The position numbers and the translations under genes were made by a program. Below, in pieces: positions 28,335 to 36,965 of a stretch of DNA of 64,000 nucleotides (its first letter is position 1; every line of letters begins with the position of its first letter). The stretch covers positions 1,488,001-1,552,000 of the forward strand of contig NZ_WING01000001.1 of the NCBI RefSeq assembly GCF_009793335.1. The letters run 5' to 3'. The stretch comes from Actinomadura sp. J1-007. Its GTDB lineage: Bacteria > Actinomycetota > Actinomycetes > Streptosporangiales > Streptosporangiaceae. The notes below the pieces were generated by a model. The model had not been told where the DNA came from. It was given only the letters and a program-made list of their open reading frames with translations, and did no database searches.

Positions 28335-28860
28335 ACGTTCCGTACCTCCTCGCCCGGCCCGCGCCGGGCTCCCGTCTCAGCGGGTCCAAGAATGACAGGA
28401 AGTCGAGGCCGGTGCGGGATGTCCGGATGTGGCCGCTACCTCCCGGGAGGCGGTACGGGCAGGGGCTTGCGGGCCTTTCGCATGGCCGACCGCGCCGCGC
28501 GCATGGAATACCTGGGAACAGGGAACCGTTGGTACAGGTGATCGGCTATTGGTGTAGGCGAACCACGGTCGGTACACTGCGTCGCGGAGTGTGACCGCAC
28601 GCAGCCACAGCGAGTGACTGCTCTCATCCCCTGACCGCGGTCGCCCGACGAATTGATTGACGGCTGGTCCCTCCCGCGCGAGCGCGCGGCCACAGGAAGC
28701 GACCGGCGGGCATGCTCGACACGCAGAGCCCCGTCGGCGCCGCCCGTGTTCTTGAACGGCCCGGCCCATCGGCTTCCCGCCGTCGGCATCAGGCCGCGCC
28801 GGGCACCGAGCAGCGCCGCCCAGGGGAGTGAGGACCCCGCACTTTTGGAGGCTGAAAGCC
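28335..28860. other. 526-base divergent intergenic region (kinase operon / DEAD-box helicase)
   Basis: No convincing gene. The left 60 bases carry the lipoprotein ribosome site; the middle has a plausible plus-strand promoter (28549-28578); the rest would be a leader of about 280 bases for the RNA helicase. Long leaders are common for cold- or stress-responsive DEAD-box helicase mRNAs, but no specific riboswitch fold was recognised. Confidence 0.5.
28549..28578 (+). promoter_or_regulatory. Candidate promoter of the DEAD-box helicase gene
   Basis: TTGGTG, an 18-base spacer, TACACT: close to the housekeeping consensus. It would give a 5' leader of about 280 bases. Confidence 0.45.
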
Positions 28861-30423
28861 CTGACTACCTTTCGTGAACTCGGGGTCGTACCCGAGATAG
28901 CAGACGCCCTCGAAGCCGAGGGCATCGTCCAAGCGTTCCCCATCCAGGAGCTCGCCCTGCCGATCGCGCTGGGCGGGCACGACATCATCGGCCAGGCCCG
29001 TACGGGCACCGGCAAGACCCTCGCGTTCGGCGCCGCGCTGCTCCAGCGCATCGAGCACGGCGGAAAGAAGCCGCAGGCGCTCGTCGTCGCGCCGACCCGC
29101 GAGCTGGCCCTCCAGGTCACCGACGACCTGCTGGTGGCGGGCGGCAAGCTCGGCTCCCGCGTGCTGTCGGTGTACGGCGGCCGGGCGTACGAGCCCCAGA
29201 TCGAGGCCCTGCGCGAGGGCGTCGACGTCGTCGTCGGCACCCCGGGGCGGCTGCTCGACCTGGTCAAGCAGAAGCACCTGGACCTCTCGCAGGTCGGCAT
29301 CCTCGTCCTGGACGAGGCCGACCGGATGCTCGACCTGGGCTTCCTGCCCGACATCGAGCGGATCGTCGAGCGGATCCCGGCCAAGCGGCAGACCATGCTG
29401 TTCTCGGCCACCATGCCCGGCGAGATCGTCGCGCTGTCGCGCCGCTACCTGACCCGGCCGACCAACGTGCGCGCCGAGTCGCACACCGAGTCCGACGCGA
29501 CGCCGCAGGTCGTCCAGCACGTCTTCCAGGCCCACCAGATGGACAAGCCTGAGATGCTGGCGCGCCTGCTCCAGGCCGAGGGCCGCGGGCTGACCATGGT
29601 GTTCTGCCAGACCAAGCGGGCCTGCGACCGGGTCGCGGCCGACCTCGCGCAGCGCGGCTTCTCCGCCGCCGCCGTGCACGGCGACCTCGGCCAGGGCCAG
29701 CGGGAGCGGGCGCTGCGCGCGTTCCGCAATGGCAAGATCGACGTGCTGGTGGCCACCGACGTGGCGGCCCGCGGGCTCGACGTCGACGACGTCACCCACG
29801 TGGTCAACTACGAGTGCCCCGACAGCGCCGACACCTACGTGCACCGCATCGGCCGCACCGGCCGCGCGGGCAAGGAGGGCATCGCCGTCACGCTCGTCGA
29901 CTGGGCCGACCTGACCCGGTGGAAGCTGATCAACGGCACGCTCGACCTGCCGTTCGGTGCGCCGGAGGAGACCTACTCCACCTCCCCGCACTTCTTCGAG
30001 GCGCTCGGCATCCCCGCGGGCACCAAGGGCAAGCTGCCCAAGGAGCAGCGCGGCGAGCGCGCGGGCCTCGACGCCGAGGAGCTGGAGGACATCGGCGAGA
30101 CCGGCAAGATCCGTTCGCACACCCGCGACCGCGATCGCGACCATGACGGCGACCACGACGGCGAGCGGTCCCGGCCGCGGCGGCGCGCGCGCCGTCCCCG
30201 CGCCCGGACCCGCGGCGGCAAGCCCGTCGCGACCGGCACGGCGGGCGCCGAGCCCGCGGCGCCGGAGGCCGCCGCCGACCAGGCCAAGGCCGACGACGGC
30301 GGGCACGACGCCTCCACCGGCGCGGGAGGCGCCGAGCGCAAGCGGTCCCGGAGCCGGCGCCGCACGCGCGGGGGCAAGCCGTCCGAGCGCGGCGAGGCCG
30401 CCGAGGCGCCGCAGAGCGCCTGA
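28861..30423 (+). CDS. DEAD-box RNA helicase (RhlE-like), probable CTG start
   Basis: An ATP-dependent RNA helicase of about 520 residues. It has the Q motif FPIQELALP, motif I ARTGTGKT, Ia APTRELA, DEAD, SAT, and the C-terminal HRIGRTGRAG. A basic, low-complexity tail (RRRARRPRARTRGGKP and RSRSRRRTRGGKP) follows, as in RNA-chaperone-type helicases. The conserved N-terminus TTFRELGV begins directly after a CTG at 28861 that has a well-placed GGAGG nine bases upstream. The nearest canonical in-frame start, GTG at 28828, has its purine run too close. CTG initiation is therefore the best reading. Likely acts in mRNA or ribosome remodelling. Confidence 0.92.
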   Translation: MTTFRELGVVPEIADALEAEGIVQAFPIQELALPIALGGHDIIGQARTGTGKTLAFGAALLQRIEHGGKKPQALVVAPTRELALQVTDDLLVAGGKLGSRVLSVYGGRAYEPQIEALREGVDVVVGTPGRLLDLVKQKHLDLSQVGILVLDEADRMLDLGFLPDIERIVERIPAKRQTMLFSATMPGEIVALSRRYLTRPTNVRAESHTESDATPQVVQHVFQAHQMDKPEMLARLLQAEGRGLTMVFCQTKRACDRVAADLAQRGFSAAAVHGDLGQGQRERALRAFRNGKIDVLVATDVAARGLDVDDVTHVVNYECPDSADTYVHRIGRTGRAGKEGIAVTLVDWADLTRWKLINGTLDLPFGAPEETYSTSPHFFEALGIPAGTKGKLPKEQRGERAGLDAEELEDIGETGKIRSHTRDRDRDHDGDHDGERSRPRRRARRPRARTRGGKPVATGTAGAEPAAPEAAADQAKADDGGHDASTGAGGAERKRSRSRRRTRGGKPSERGEAAEAPQSA

Positions 30424-30602
30424 CGGGAGGGGCGCTCCCGCTCGCGCCCCCGCCCGTCCCCACCGGGCCGTCCGGTCCTCTCCGGGCAGCCCGCGCAGGA
30501 CCGGCCGGGCGACGGCCGTGAACCACCTTCACGCTCGTTGCCGGCCGGACGCATGATCGCGGCCGTCCCGCTACCGGGCGGCCGCACTCTTCTCGCCACG
30601 AG

Positions 30603-31295
30603 TCACGGCACGAGCCCCGCACCCGCGTCGCGGAGGGACAGGGCGGTGCCGGGGTGGTCGGTCACGAGCACGGCCACCCTCGGGTCGCCGATGAAACGGC
30701 GCATCAGGGGCACCGCGTTGACCGTCCAGACCATCGCGGGGAACCCGGCGCGGGCGCACTGCCGCAGCACGCCGACCCGCGCGAGGCGGTGGTTGAGCGC
30801 GACCATGTCGGCGCCGGAGCGGCGGATCAGCCGCAGCGGCGCGAAGTCGGCGACCACGCCCGGCTCCCAGAGGCTGCGCCCCACCGACAGGGCCGCCCTG
30901 ACCCGCGGGTACGCGCGCTTGATCTCGGCGATCGAGCGGACCTCGCGGGTGGTGACGACGAACCCGTCCGGCCCGAACGCCTCCAGGCCCAGCGCGACGG
31001 TCTCGTGCTCGCAGCCGTGCTCCTTGAGGTCGAGGTGGCCGCGGACGCGGCCCGCCATGATCTCCAGCGCCTCGGTCACGAGCGGGAGGGACCGCCCGCC
31101 CGCCAGCTCGCGCGCCCGCGCGTAGGGGAGACGGTTGAGCGGAACGCCTTCGACGGCGGCGTCGTGGTGGACGACGAGGCGGCCGTCGCCCGTGCGGCGC
31201 ACGTCGATCTCGGCGTACTCGGCCCCGGAGGCGACGGCGTCGCGGAGCCCGGACAGGCCCGCGTCGTCCCGGCGGTGCGCGGACACGGCGGTCAT
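30603..31295 (-). CDS. Glycerophosphodiester phosphodiesterase
   Basis: A cytoplasmic GDPD-family TIM-barrel enzyme of 230 residues that hydrolyses glycerophosphodiesters to glycerol-3-phosphate and an alcohol. The catalytic/metal residues are in SAHRRD (His-Arg near the N-terminus), EIDVRRTGDG (Glu, Asp) and VHHDAAV (His), with the barrel strands GHLDLKEHG and MVWTVNA. No signal peptide. It is divergent from the alpha/beta hydrolase at 31400; the gap of about 100 bases may hold promoters for both. Confidence 0.93.
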   Translation of the reverse strand: MTAVSAHRRDDAGLSGLRDAVASGAEYAEIDVRRTGDGRLVVHHDAAVEGVPLNRLPYARARELAGGRSLPLVTEALEIMAGRVRGHLDLKEHGCEHETVALGLEAFGPDGFVVTTREVRSIAEIKRAYPRVRAALSVGRSLWEPGVVADFAPLRLIRRSGADMVALNHRLARVGVLRQCARAGFPAMVWTVNAVPLMRRFIGDPRVAVLVTDHPGTALSLRDAGAGLVP

Positions 31296-31399
31296 GACGG
31301 CTCGGCGCCGCGGCGGAGACGGGAGTCCACGTTTCGGACGCTACCACCGAACCTTCTTCACCGGTGTCTGCCTGTGCATATTTAGTATGGTGGCCCTCT

Positions 31400-32281
31400 G
31401 TGAGTACGCCCCGGTTCCTGACTCTGCCCCCCGGCGTTCGCCGGACGACCGTCGAGACGTCCCGCGGCCCGTTCGCGGCTCTGGAGGCGCTCCCGGGGTC
31501 GGGCGTACCCGAACGCCGCCCCGCCCTCCTCGTCCCCGGCTACACCGGCAGCAAGGAGGACTTCATCGCCGTCCTCCAGACGCTCGCAGGCGCCGGGCGG
31601 CGGGTGGTCGCGATCGACCTGCGCGGCCAGTACGAGACCGAGGGGCCCGACGATCCGGCCGCGTACGCGTGCGGCGCGCTCGGCGACGACGTGGCGGCGC
31701 TCGCCGAGGCGCTCGGGCCCGACCCGGTGCACCTGGTCGGGCACTCGTTCGGCGGCCTGGTGACGCGCGAGGCGGTGCTGTCGAGCGGATGCGCGCCCGC
31801 CTCGTTCACCCTGATGAGCTCGGGGCCGTCCGGGGTGACCGGCCAGGCGGCGGCGAAGGCGCAGGCCCTGCGCGACGCGATCCCGCAGCTCGGGATGGGA
31901 CGGATCTGGGCGATCAGCCTGGAGCCGGACGCGGCCCGGCGCGGCGTCCCGCCCGAGATCGTCGCCTTCCTCAAGGCCCGCACGCTCGGCAACTCCGAGA
32001 CCGGGCTCGTGGCGATGGCCCGCGAGCTGCTGGAGGCGCCCGACCGCGTCGACGAGCTCGCCAAGACCGCCGAGGACGCCGCGCTGCGGCTGCTCGTCCT
32101 GTACGGCGAGGACGACGACGTCTGGGACCCGCGCGAGCAGGCGGCCATGGCCGAACGCCTGGGCGCCGGCAAGGTCGTCATCCCGAGCGCCGCGCACTCC
32201 CCCGCCGTCGAGGCGCCGGAGACCACCGCGAGCGCCCTCACCGAGTTCTGGAACCACGCCGAACGCTGCGTCGTCCGCTGA
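31400..32281 (+). CDS. Alpha/beta-fold hydrolase
   Basis: A soluble hydrolase of 293 residues. The nucleophile elbow is GHSFGG (Ser near 118), the oxyanion loop LVPGYTGSKEDF, the acid Asp in LYGEDDDVWDP and the His in SAAHSPAVEAP. The GTG at 31400 is preferred; a TAGTAT -10-like box about 12 bases upstream implies a very short leader. The substrate cannot be assigned. It stands alone on the plus strand before the MpaB-like gene. Confidence 0.88.
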   Translation: MSTPRFLTLPPGVRRTTVETSRGPFAALEALPGSGVPERRPALLVPGYTGSKEDFIAVLQTLAGAGRRVVAIDLRGQYETEGPDDPAAYACGALGDDVAALAEALGPDPVHLVGHSFGGLVTREAVLSSGCAPASFTLMSSGPSGVTGQAAAKAQALRDAIPQLGMGRIWAISLEPDAARRGVPPEIVAFLKARTLGNSETGLVAMARELLEAPDRVDELAKTAEDAALRLLVLYGEDDDVWDPREQAAMAERLGAGKVVIPSAAHSPAVEAPETTASALTEFWNHAERCVVR

Positions 32282-32511
32282 CCGGGACCGTCCGCCAGAA
32301 CGCCTGAGAGCCCCGTACAGGCTTCCGCGGAGCGCCCGCCCTCCCTCGCCTCCCCCCTGGGGCTCCTTGGGCCCGGAAGCGGCTTTCCGGCGCTTCCGAT
32401 CCCGTTCATGGGGGGCGGGTGTGCGGGCGCGGCGGCGTAATGACACACTTACTTCAGTTTGTCTCACGCCATGCGGGGAGCGCCCTCCCCCGGAGAAGCC
32501 GCGAGGTGCTC

Positions 32512-33512
32512 ATGACGGCCACCGTCCAGCCACCCGAAAGCGTCACGTGGCGCGTCCACATCGACCGGTCCATGTGGGTCGGCGGGGTCCGCAGCCTCAT
32601 GCTCCAGGCCCTGCACCCCATGGCCATGTGGGGCGTCTGGCAGAACTCCAACTTCCAGGAGGACCCGCTCGGACGGCTCCAGCGCACCGCCGACTTCGTC
32701 GGCATGGCCACGTTCGGCAGCCACGAGGAGATCGACGCGCTGGCCGCGAAGGTCCGCGGATCCACCGCAGCCTGCGCATCCTCAACCACGACACCGGCAA
32801 GAAGGAGCGGCTCGACCAGCCCGAGCTGCTGCTGTGGGTGCACTGCGCCGAGGTCTACTCCTACCTGGAGGTCGCGCGGCGCGCCGGGCTGCCGCTGACC
32901 GACGCGATGGCCGACCGGTACCTGGACGAGCAGCGCCACACCGCGACGTACGTCGGGCTGCACGCCGAGGACGTGCCGGGCAGCGTCGCGGAGATGGAGG
33001 ACTACCTCGCCTCGATGCGGCCCCAGCTCCGCGTCACCGAGGAGGCGGCGGCCACGGTGCGGTTCCTGCTGTGGCCGACGATGCCGGAGAACCTGAAGTT
33101 CCTGAACCCCGGCAAGCCGGGCTACTTCCCGTTCGGGGCGCTCTGCTACTACTCGCTGCCCGGCTGGGCGCGCAGGATGTACGGGACGCTGCCCGAGGTG
33201 CCGCAGCCCGCCGTGACGGCGGCCCTCAGGTCGTTCCGGACGACGATGAGCACGCTGCCCGAACGGGTGCACGACTACGCGTTCGCCAAGCCCACCCGCG
33301 ACATGCTCGAACGGGCCCGCCGGCGGCTCGCCGCCGAGGGCTACGACGTCGGCAAGGGCCTCTACGGCCTGCGCGACCCGCGCCGCTGGCCCGCCCCCGC
33401 CCCTCGTCGCCGCCTAGGCGGGAGGGGACCCGGGCAGAACGGAAAAGCCCCGCACCCACCGCGTACGGCGTGGTGCGGGGTTCCGGGTCGTTCAGGCTTC
33501 GAGGACGGGTAG
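32512..33512 (+). CDS. MpaB-like oxygenase-family protein (DUF2236; frame break near 32759)
   Basis: Belongs to the DUF2236 family named after latex-clearing and MpaB oxygenases, which use a histidine-bound heme. The N-terminus SVTWRVHIDRSM, then GGVRSLMLQALHPMAM, contains the conserved His, and LRILNHDTG, WVHCAEVYSYL and RHTATYVGLHAEDV follow. The frame changes near 32759; adding one G restores HRSLRIL. The far C-terminus is uncertain: the open frame runs into the terminator and overlaps the convergent nuclease gene, and a TAG at 33415 lies in another frame after a C-run, so the true stop may be there. Start is the ATG at 32512. An AT-rich patch at 32438-32468 probably holds the promoter. 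Confidence 0.8.
33444..33483. terminator. Bidirectional hairpin between the MpaB-like and RecB-like genes
   Basis: CCCCGCAC and GTGCGGGG form a stem extended by partly paired CCACC/GGCGTGG, with AAAAG on the left and TTCC on the right, between convergent genes. Read from the minus strand it ends in a CTTTTCC run. Confidence 0.7.
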
Positions 33513-34388
33513 GGCCGCCCACGGGTCCTTGCGCGGCGCGGCCTCCAGGCCCTCGGGGCAGTGGCGGGCGAAGTCGCACCAGGAGCAGAGGGAGCCCGGA
33601 CGCGGCGGGAAGACCTCGTCGTACGGGGCGTGGTCGATCGCCGGGCCCTCGCCGGAGCGGGGCCGCGGAACGCCTCCGAGTCGCGTCTTGTACGCCTCGT
33701 CGGCCGCTGCGGCCTCGGCGGCGATGCCCTCCGCGCGGCGCAGGTGCCGCTGGAGCGTCTCGTCGGTGTGGTCCCAGACCGCGACCTCGCCGGACGGCAG
33801 GTGGTGCAGCTCGACGCGGTGGCAGGGGCGGCGCAGGACGCGGGACGCCGCGATCGCGTAGAGGGCGAGGGCCAGCGAGCCGCGCGCGTCGTCGGCGGTG
33901 AGGACGTGCCGCCCGGTCTTGTAGTCGACGATGACCAGCTCGGAGCCGCGCGCGTCGAGCCGGTCGATGCGGCCCGAGACCGCGATCCGGTCGGTGCGGG
34001 TCGCGACGGTCCGTTCGACGCCGAGGGGCTCGTCGGACGGGTCGAGGCCCGCGGCGTACCGTTCGACCATCTCGCGGGCCCGCTCGCGCTGCTCGGCGGA
34101 CTGCGCCTCGTCGCGGAACCCGTCGGTCAGCCAGCCGCGCACGAGCAGCGCGCCCGCCGCCTCGGCCGTGCGCTCGGCCCGCGGCAGGCGCCACCACGCG
34201 GCGAGCGCGTTGTGGACGCTGGCGCCGAAGCTGTTGTGGGCCCACGGCGGGCCCTTGGGCGGCATCGGACGGTCGAGGTAGGTCATCCGGTAGCGGCGCG
34301 GGCAGTCGAGCCACGCGTTCAGCCGCGACGGCGTGCAGGTGTAGAGCCGTCGCGGCATGCCCTCGAAGCCGAGCTGCTCCGCGCCCAC
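33492..34388 (-). CDS. RecB-family exonuclease with four-Cys cluster
   Basis: A 298-residue PD-(D/E)XK nuclease. Conserved elements are SRLNAWLDCPRRYRMTY (first Cys), the N-terminal FGASVHNAL, GRIDR, VIVDYKTGR (catalytic Asp-x-Lys) and the closing SLCSWCDFARHC (three Cys). The Cys arrangement is that of iron-sulfur-stapled RecB/Cas4-like nucleases. There is no helicase domain. The ATG at 34388 is followed by a mostly dispensable GAEQLGFEG. It may process DNA ends, complementing AdnAB and Ku elsewhere in the window. It follows the MBL-fold gene by 36 bases on the same strand. Confidence 0.9.
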   Translation of the reverse strand: MGAEQLGFEGMPRRLYTCTPSRLNAWLDCPRRYRMTYLDRPMPPKGPPWAHNSFGASVHNALAAWWRLPRAERTAEAAGALLVRGWLTDGFRDEAQSAEQRERAREMVERYAAGLDPSDEPLGVERTVATRTDRIAVSGRIDRLDARGSELVIVDYKTGRHVLTADDARGSLALALYAIAASRVLRRPCHRVELHHLPSGEVAVWDHTDETLQRHLRRAEGIAAEAAAADEAYKTRLGGVPRPRSGEGPAIDHAPYDEVFPPRPGSLCSWCDFARHCPEGLEAAPRKDPWAALPVLEA

Positions 34389-34424
34389 GTCGTCCGCCCG
34401 CCCGCCGGCCTCAGCGGCCCGCGC

Positions 34425-35141
34425 TCAGGCGTCGTCCTCGCGGGCGAGGGCGCCCCAGGTCTCCCAGCGGGCGTCCTCCTCACCGACGGTCGTCTCCTCG
34501 CCCTGCCCCGGGAGGACCTTCAGGTCCTTGGGCAGGGGGGTGAGCAGCGCGCCGATGGAGTTGAGCTGCTTGCGCAGGTCCTCGTACTGGCCGCCGATCG
34601 AGCCGGGACGGCCGCGGTGCAGGGTGTCGCCCGACAGCAGCACGCCGAGCTGCTCGCTGATCACGCTGATGCTGCCCGGGGTGTGGCCGGGCGTGTGCAC
34701 GACCTCCAGGGCGGCGCCGCCGATCTCGAAGACCCCGCCGTCCTCCAGCCAGATGTCGGGTTCGAGGGCGCGCAGGGCCTTGGCGTCGTCCTCGTCCTCC
34801 TCCTGCTTGGCGAGCCGGCCGAAGTAGTCGCGCCACAGCAGCCGGTCGGCGCGGTGCAGCGCGATGGGGGCCCAGTCCTCCTCGTCGTCCTCGCCCGCGG
34901 CGGCGACCTCCAGCACCACGCCGAGGTGGTGCTCGTTGCCGTCGGTGAGGATCACGGCCATGACCTCGCGGTCGCCGACCTCCTTGAGGATGGCCTCGGC
35001 GTCGTAGGCCGGGTCGATCACGATGACCTCGTCGTCGTCGCCGACGATGTAGGTGTTGTTCTCGACGTCGTGTTCGGTGTCGTCCAGGGTGAGCTTCCCC
35101 GTCGTCACCACCTGTTCGATGCGCGCGTCCACGCCCCGCAC
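34425..35141 (-). CDS. MBL-fold protein with altered metal site
   Basis: A glyoxalase-II-like beta-lactamase fold, 238 residues. Clear strands and loops are NNTYIVGDDDEVIVIDP, VVHTPGHTPGS, LLSGDTLHRG and the closing VLPGQGEETTVG. The usual first metal motif HxHxDH reads TDGNEHH, and the closing PGHG reads PGQG, so several metal ligands are missing while His in HTPGH and Asp in SGDT remain. An acidic insert (EDDEEDW, KQEEDEDDAK) lies between. Many actinobacteria have this variant near RecB-like nuclease and PHP genes. Hydrolytic activity is doubtful or may use one metal. The start at 35141 abuts the PHP gene stop. Confidence 0.85.
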   Translation of the reverse strand: MRGVDARIEQVVTTGKLTLDDTEHDVENNTYIVGDDDEVIVIDPAYDAEAILKEVGDREVMAVILTDGNEHHLGVVLEVAAAGEDDEEDWAPIALHRADRLLWRDYFGRLAKQEEDEDDAKALRALEPDIWLEDGGVFEIGGAALEVVHTPGHTPGSISVISEQLGVLLSGDTLHRGRPGSIGGQYEDLRKQLNSIGALLTPLPKDLKVLPGQGEETTVGEEDARWETWGALAREDDA

Positions 35142-35142
35142 C

Positions 35143-35996
35143 CTACCGGGTTTCCGGGCTCCTTCGGGGCCCGCCGGACGCGGCGTCCAGGAGCGCCTCG
35201 TACGCGGCGGGCGCGGTCGTCTCGGCGCCGAGGCGGTCGCCGGTCATCGCGCCGTGGTCGTCACTGGAGCCGGTCGCGACAACGCCCAGGTCGGCGGCCA
35301 GGCCGCGCAGCTCGGCCCGGTCCGGCGGGGCCTGGTCGGGGTGGTCGGCCTCCAGCCCGGCGAGCCCGGCGGCGGCCAGCTCCGCGATCAGCTCGTCGGG
35401 GGCGACGTAGCCGTACGCGCGGGCGCGCGGGTGCGCGAGCACGCAGACGCCGCCCGCCGCGCGGACGAGCCCGACGGCGCGGACGGGGTCGGGCGCGTAC
35501 CGGTCGGCGTGCGCCCGGCCGCCGGGCGCGATCCACTCCGGGGTGAACGCCTCGTCGATCGTGGCGACCGCGCCCGCCTCCACCATCGCGCGCGCGATGT
35601 GCGGGCGGCCGACCGCCTCGCCCCGCGCGAGGGCCCGGACGCGTTCCCAGGTGACGTCGGCGCCGAGCTCGCGGAGCCGTTCGACCATGGTCCGCGCGCG
35701 GATCACCCGGTCGTCGCGGATGCGGGCGATCTCGGCGGCCAGCTCCGCGTCGCCCGGGTCGAACAGGTAGCCGAGCAGGTGCACGCTCGCCCCGGCGTGC
35801 TCGCACGACAGCTCGATCCCGGGAACGAGCGCGAGCCCGTCCGGGAGGGCGGCGGCGGCCTCGTCCCAGCCGGCGACCGAGTCGTGGTCGGTGAGCGCGA
35901 CGGCGTCCAGCCCGGCCGCCCGGGCGCGCCGTACGACCTCGGCGGGGGCCGCGTCCCGTCCGACACGCTGCTGTGCGCGTGCAGATCAATCCGCAT
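35143..35996 (-). CDS. PHP-domain phosphoesterase (frame break near 35950)
   Basis: A metal-dependent PHP hydrolase of about 285 residues, similar to the YciV/TrpH type that degrades 3'-phosphoadenosine phosphate or oligonucleotides. Metal motifs are DLHAHSSVSDG at the N-terminus, LTDHDSVAGW, GIELSCE, VLAHPRARAYG and SSDDHG. The first ~16 residues and the rest are in different frames; one missing base near 35950 joins them as DGTAAPAEVVRRAR. The ATG at 35996 starts exactly at the first metal motif. It lies directly upstream of the MBL-fold gene (one-base gap), then the nuclease, suggesting one operon. A minisatellite borders its 5' side. Confidence 0.88.
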
Positions 35997-36012
35997 GCCC
36001 TCTTCCTACCAG

Positions 36013-36242
36013 CACCGCCCGTCCCACCGGCACCGCCCGTCCCACCGGCCCGCCCGTCCCACCGGCCCGCCCGTCCCACCGGCCCGCCCGTCCCACCGGC
36101 CCGCCCGTCCCACCGGCCCGCCCGTCCCACCGGCCCGCCCGTCCCACCGGCCCGCCCGTCCCACCGGCCCGCCCGTCCCACCGGCCCGCCCGTCCCACCG
36201 GCCCGCCCGTCCCACCGGCCCGCCCGTCCTACCGGCCCGACC
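36013..36242. repeat. 17-bp minisatellite, about 12-13 units
   Basis: A perfect period of 17 bases (unit GTCCCACCGGCCCGCCC) runs from 36039 to about 36242, with two 18-base variant units before it and one C-to-T change in the last unit. It lies between the PHP gene start and the DUF6758 stop. All six frames are open, giving Pro/Arg/Thr repeats, but no start signal or codon logic supports a protein. It covers the likely promoter region of the PHP-MBL-nuclease operon. Confidence 0.95.
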
Positions 36243-36252
36243 GGTCGCGGGG

Positions 36253-36900
36253 TCAGCCGTCGAGGCGGGGGCTGAACGCGCCGTACGGGAGGTCGAGCTC
36301 CATGCCGGGCTCGCGCAGGTCGAGGAGGTGGCGGCGTTCGAGCAGCAGGGCGCCCGCGTCGGGCGGCCACAGCACCGCCCACAGCCAGTCGCCGAGCGCC
36401 TCACCGACGTAGACGGCGCGGTCGGGCGGCGCCTCGACCGCCCACATCGGCACCGAGTGCTCGGCGGTCGCGGCGGGACCGCCCACGACGAGCTTGACGT
36501 GCGGCGGTTCCTTGCCGAACCCCTCGCCGGGGTCGGGCCCGTCCAAGCCGGCGTGGTGGGCGCCGAGGCCGACGCCCGGCTGCTCGGCGATCAGCAGCAA
36601 GTCGGCGGGGCCGGTGAGCAGGCCGGGGCCGGCCAGCGCGACGGCGCACGCGCGGGTGCCGCTGCGGTCGTCGCCGACCGTCGCGAACCCGGTGACCAGC
36701 CAGCCGGGCGGCAGCGGCCACGGGGTCCAGACCGGGACGCGCGCGTCGCGCAGGGCGGCGGCGAGTCCCTCGGCGCCGGGGCGCTTGGACGGCTGTCTCG
36801 GCAGTACCGCGCCGTGCGCGCCGCAACTCCAGTCGCTCGACCAGAGGCTCGGCGCGCTCAACGGACCCGCGCAGCGCGGGCAGGTGGGCTCCGCCCTCAT
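36253..36900 (-). CDS. DUF6758-type zinc-ribbon protein
   Basis: A 215-residue actinobacterial protein. The N-terminal zinc ribbon CPRCAG with SCGAHG follows MRAEPT. The rest matches the conserved pattern VPVWTPWPLPPGWLVTG, GDDRSGTRA, GPADLLLIAEQPGVGLGA and GLDGPDPGEG. The ATG at 36900 puts the ribbon at the N-terminus. The family is widespread in actinomycetes with no known function; no signal peptide or membrane segment. It is divergent from the NUDIX gene 65 bases away. Confidence 0.85.
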   Translation of the reverse strand: MRAEPTCPRCAGPLSAPSLWSSDWSCGAHGAVLPRQPSKRPGAEGLAAALRDARVPVWTPWPLPPGWLVTGFATVGDDRSGTRACAVALAGPGLLTGPADLLLIAEQPGVGLGAHHAGLDGPDPGEGFGKEPPHVKLVVGGPAATAEHSVPMWAVEAPPDRAVYVGEALGDWLWAVLWPPDAGALLLERRHLLDLREPGMELDLPYGAFSPRLDG

Positions 36901-36965
36901 GCTTACCAACAGTGCGCGGCCGGCTCCGCCCGCGTCAAGCCGGGACCGGCGCACCAGAGGGACAA

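Noticed and set aside
36013..36242. CRISPR array.
   Set aside because: Units are contiguous 17-mers with no unique spacers and there are no cas genes.
35973..36275. A Pro-rich repeat protein encoded by the minisatellite.
   Set aside because: All frames are open because the 17-bp unit lacks stops; no start signal is convincing and the frames overlap two real genes' ends.
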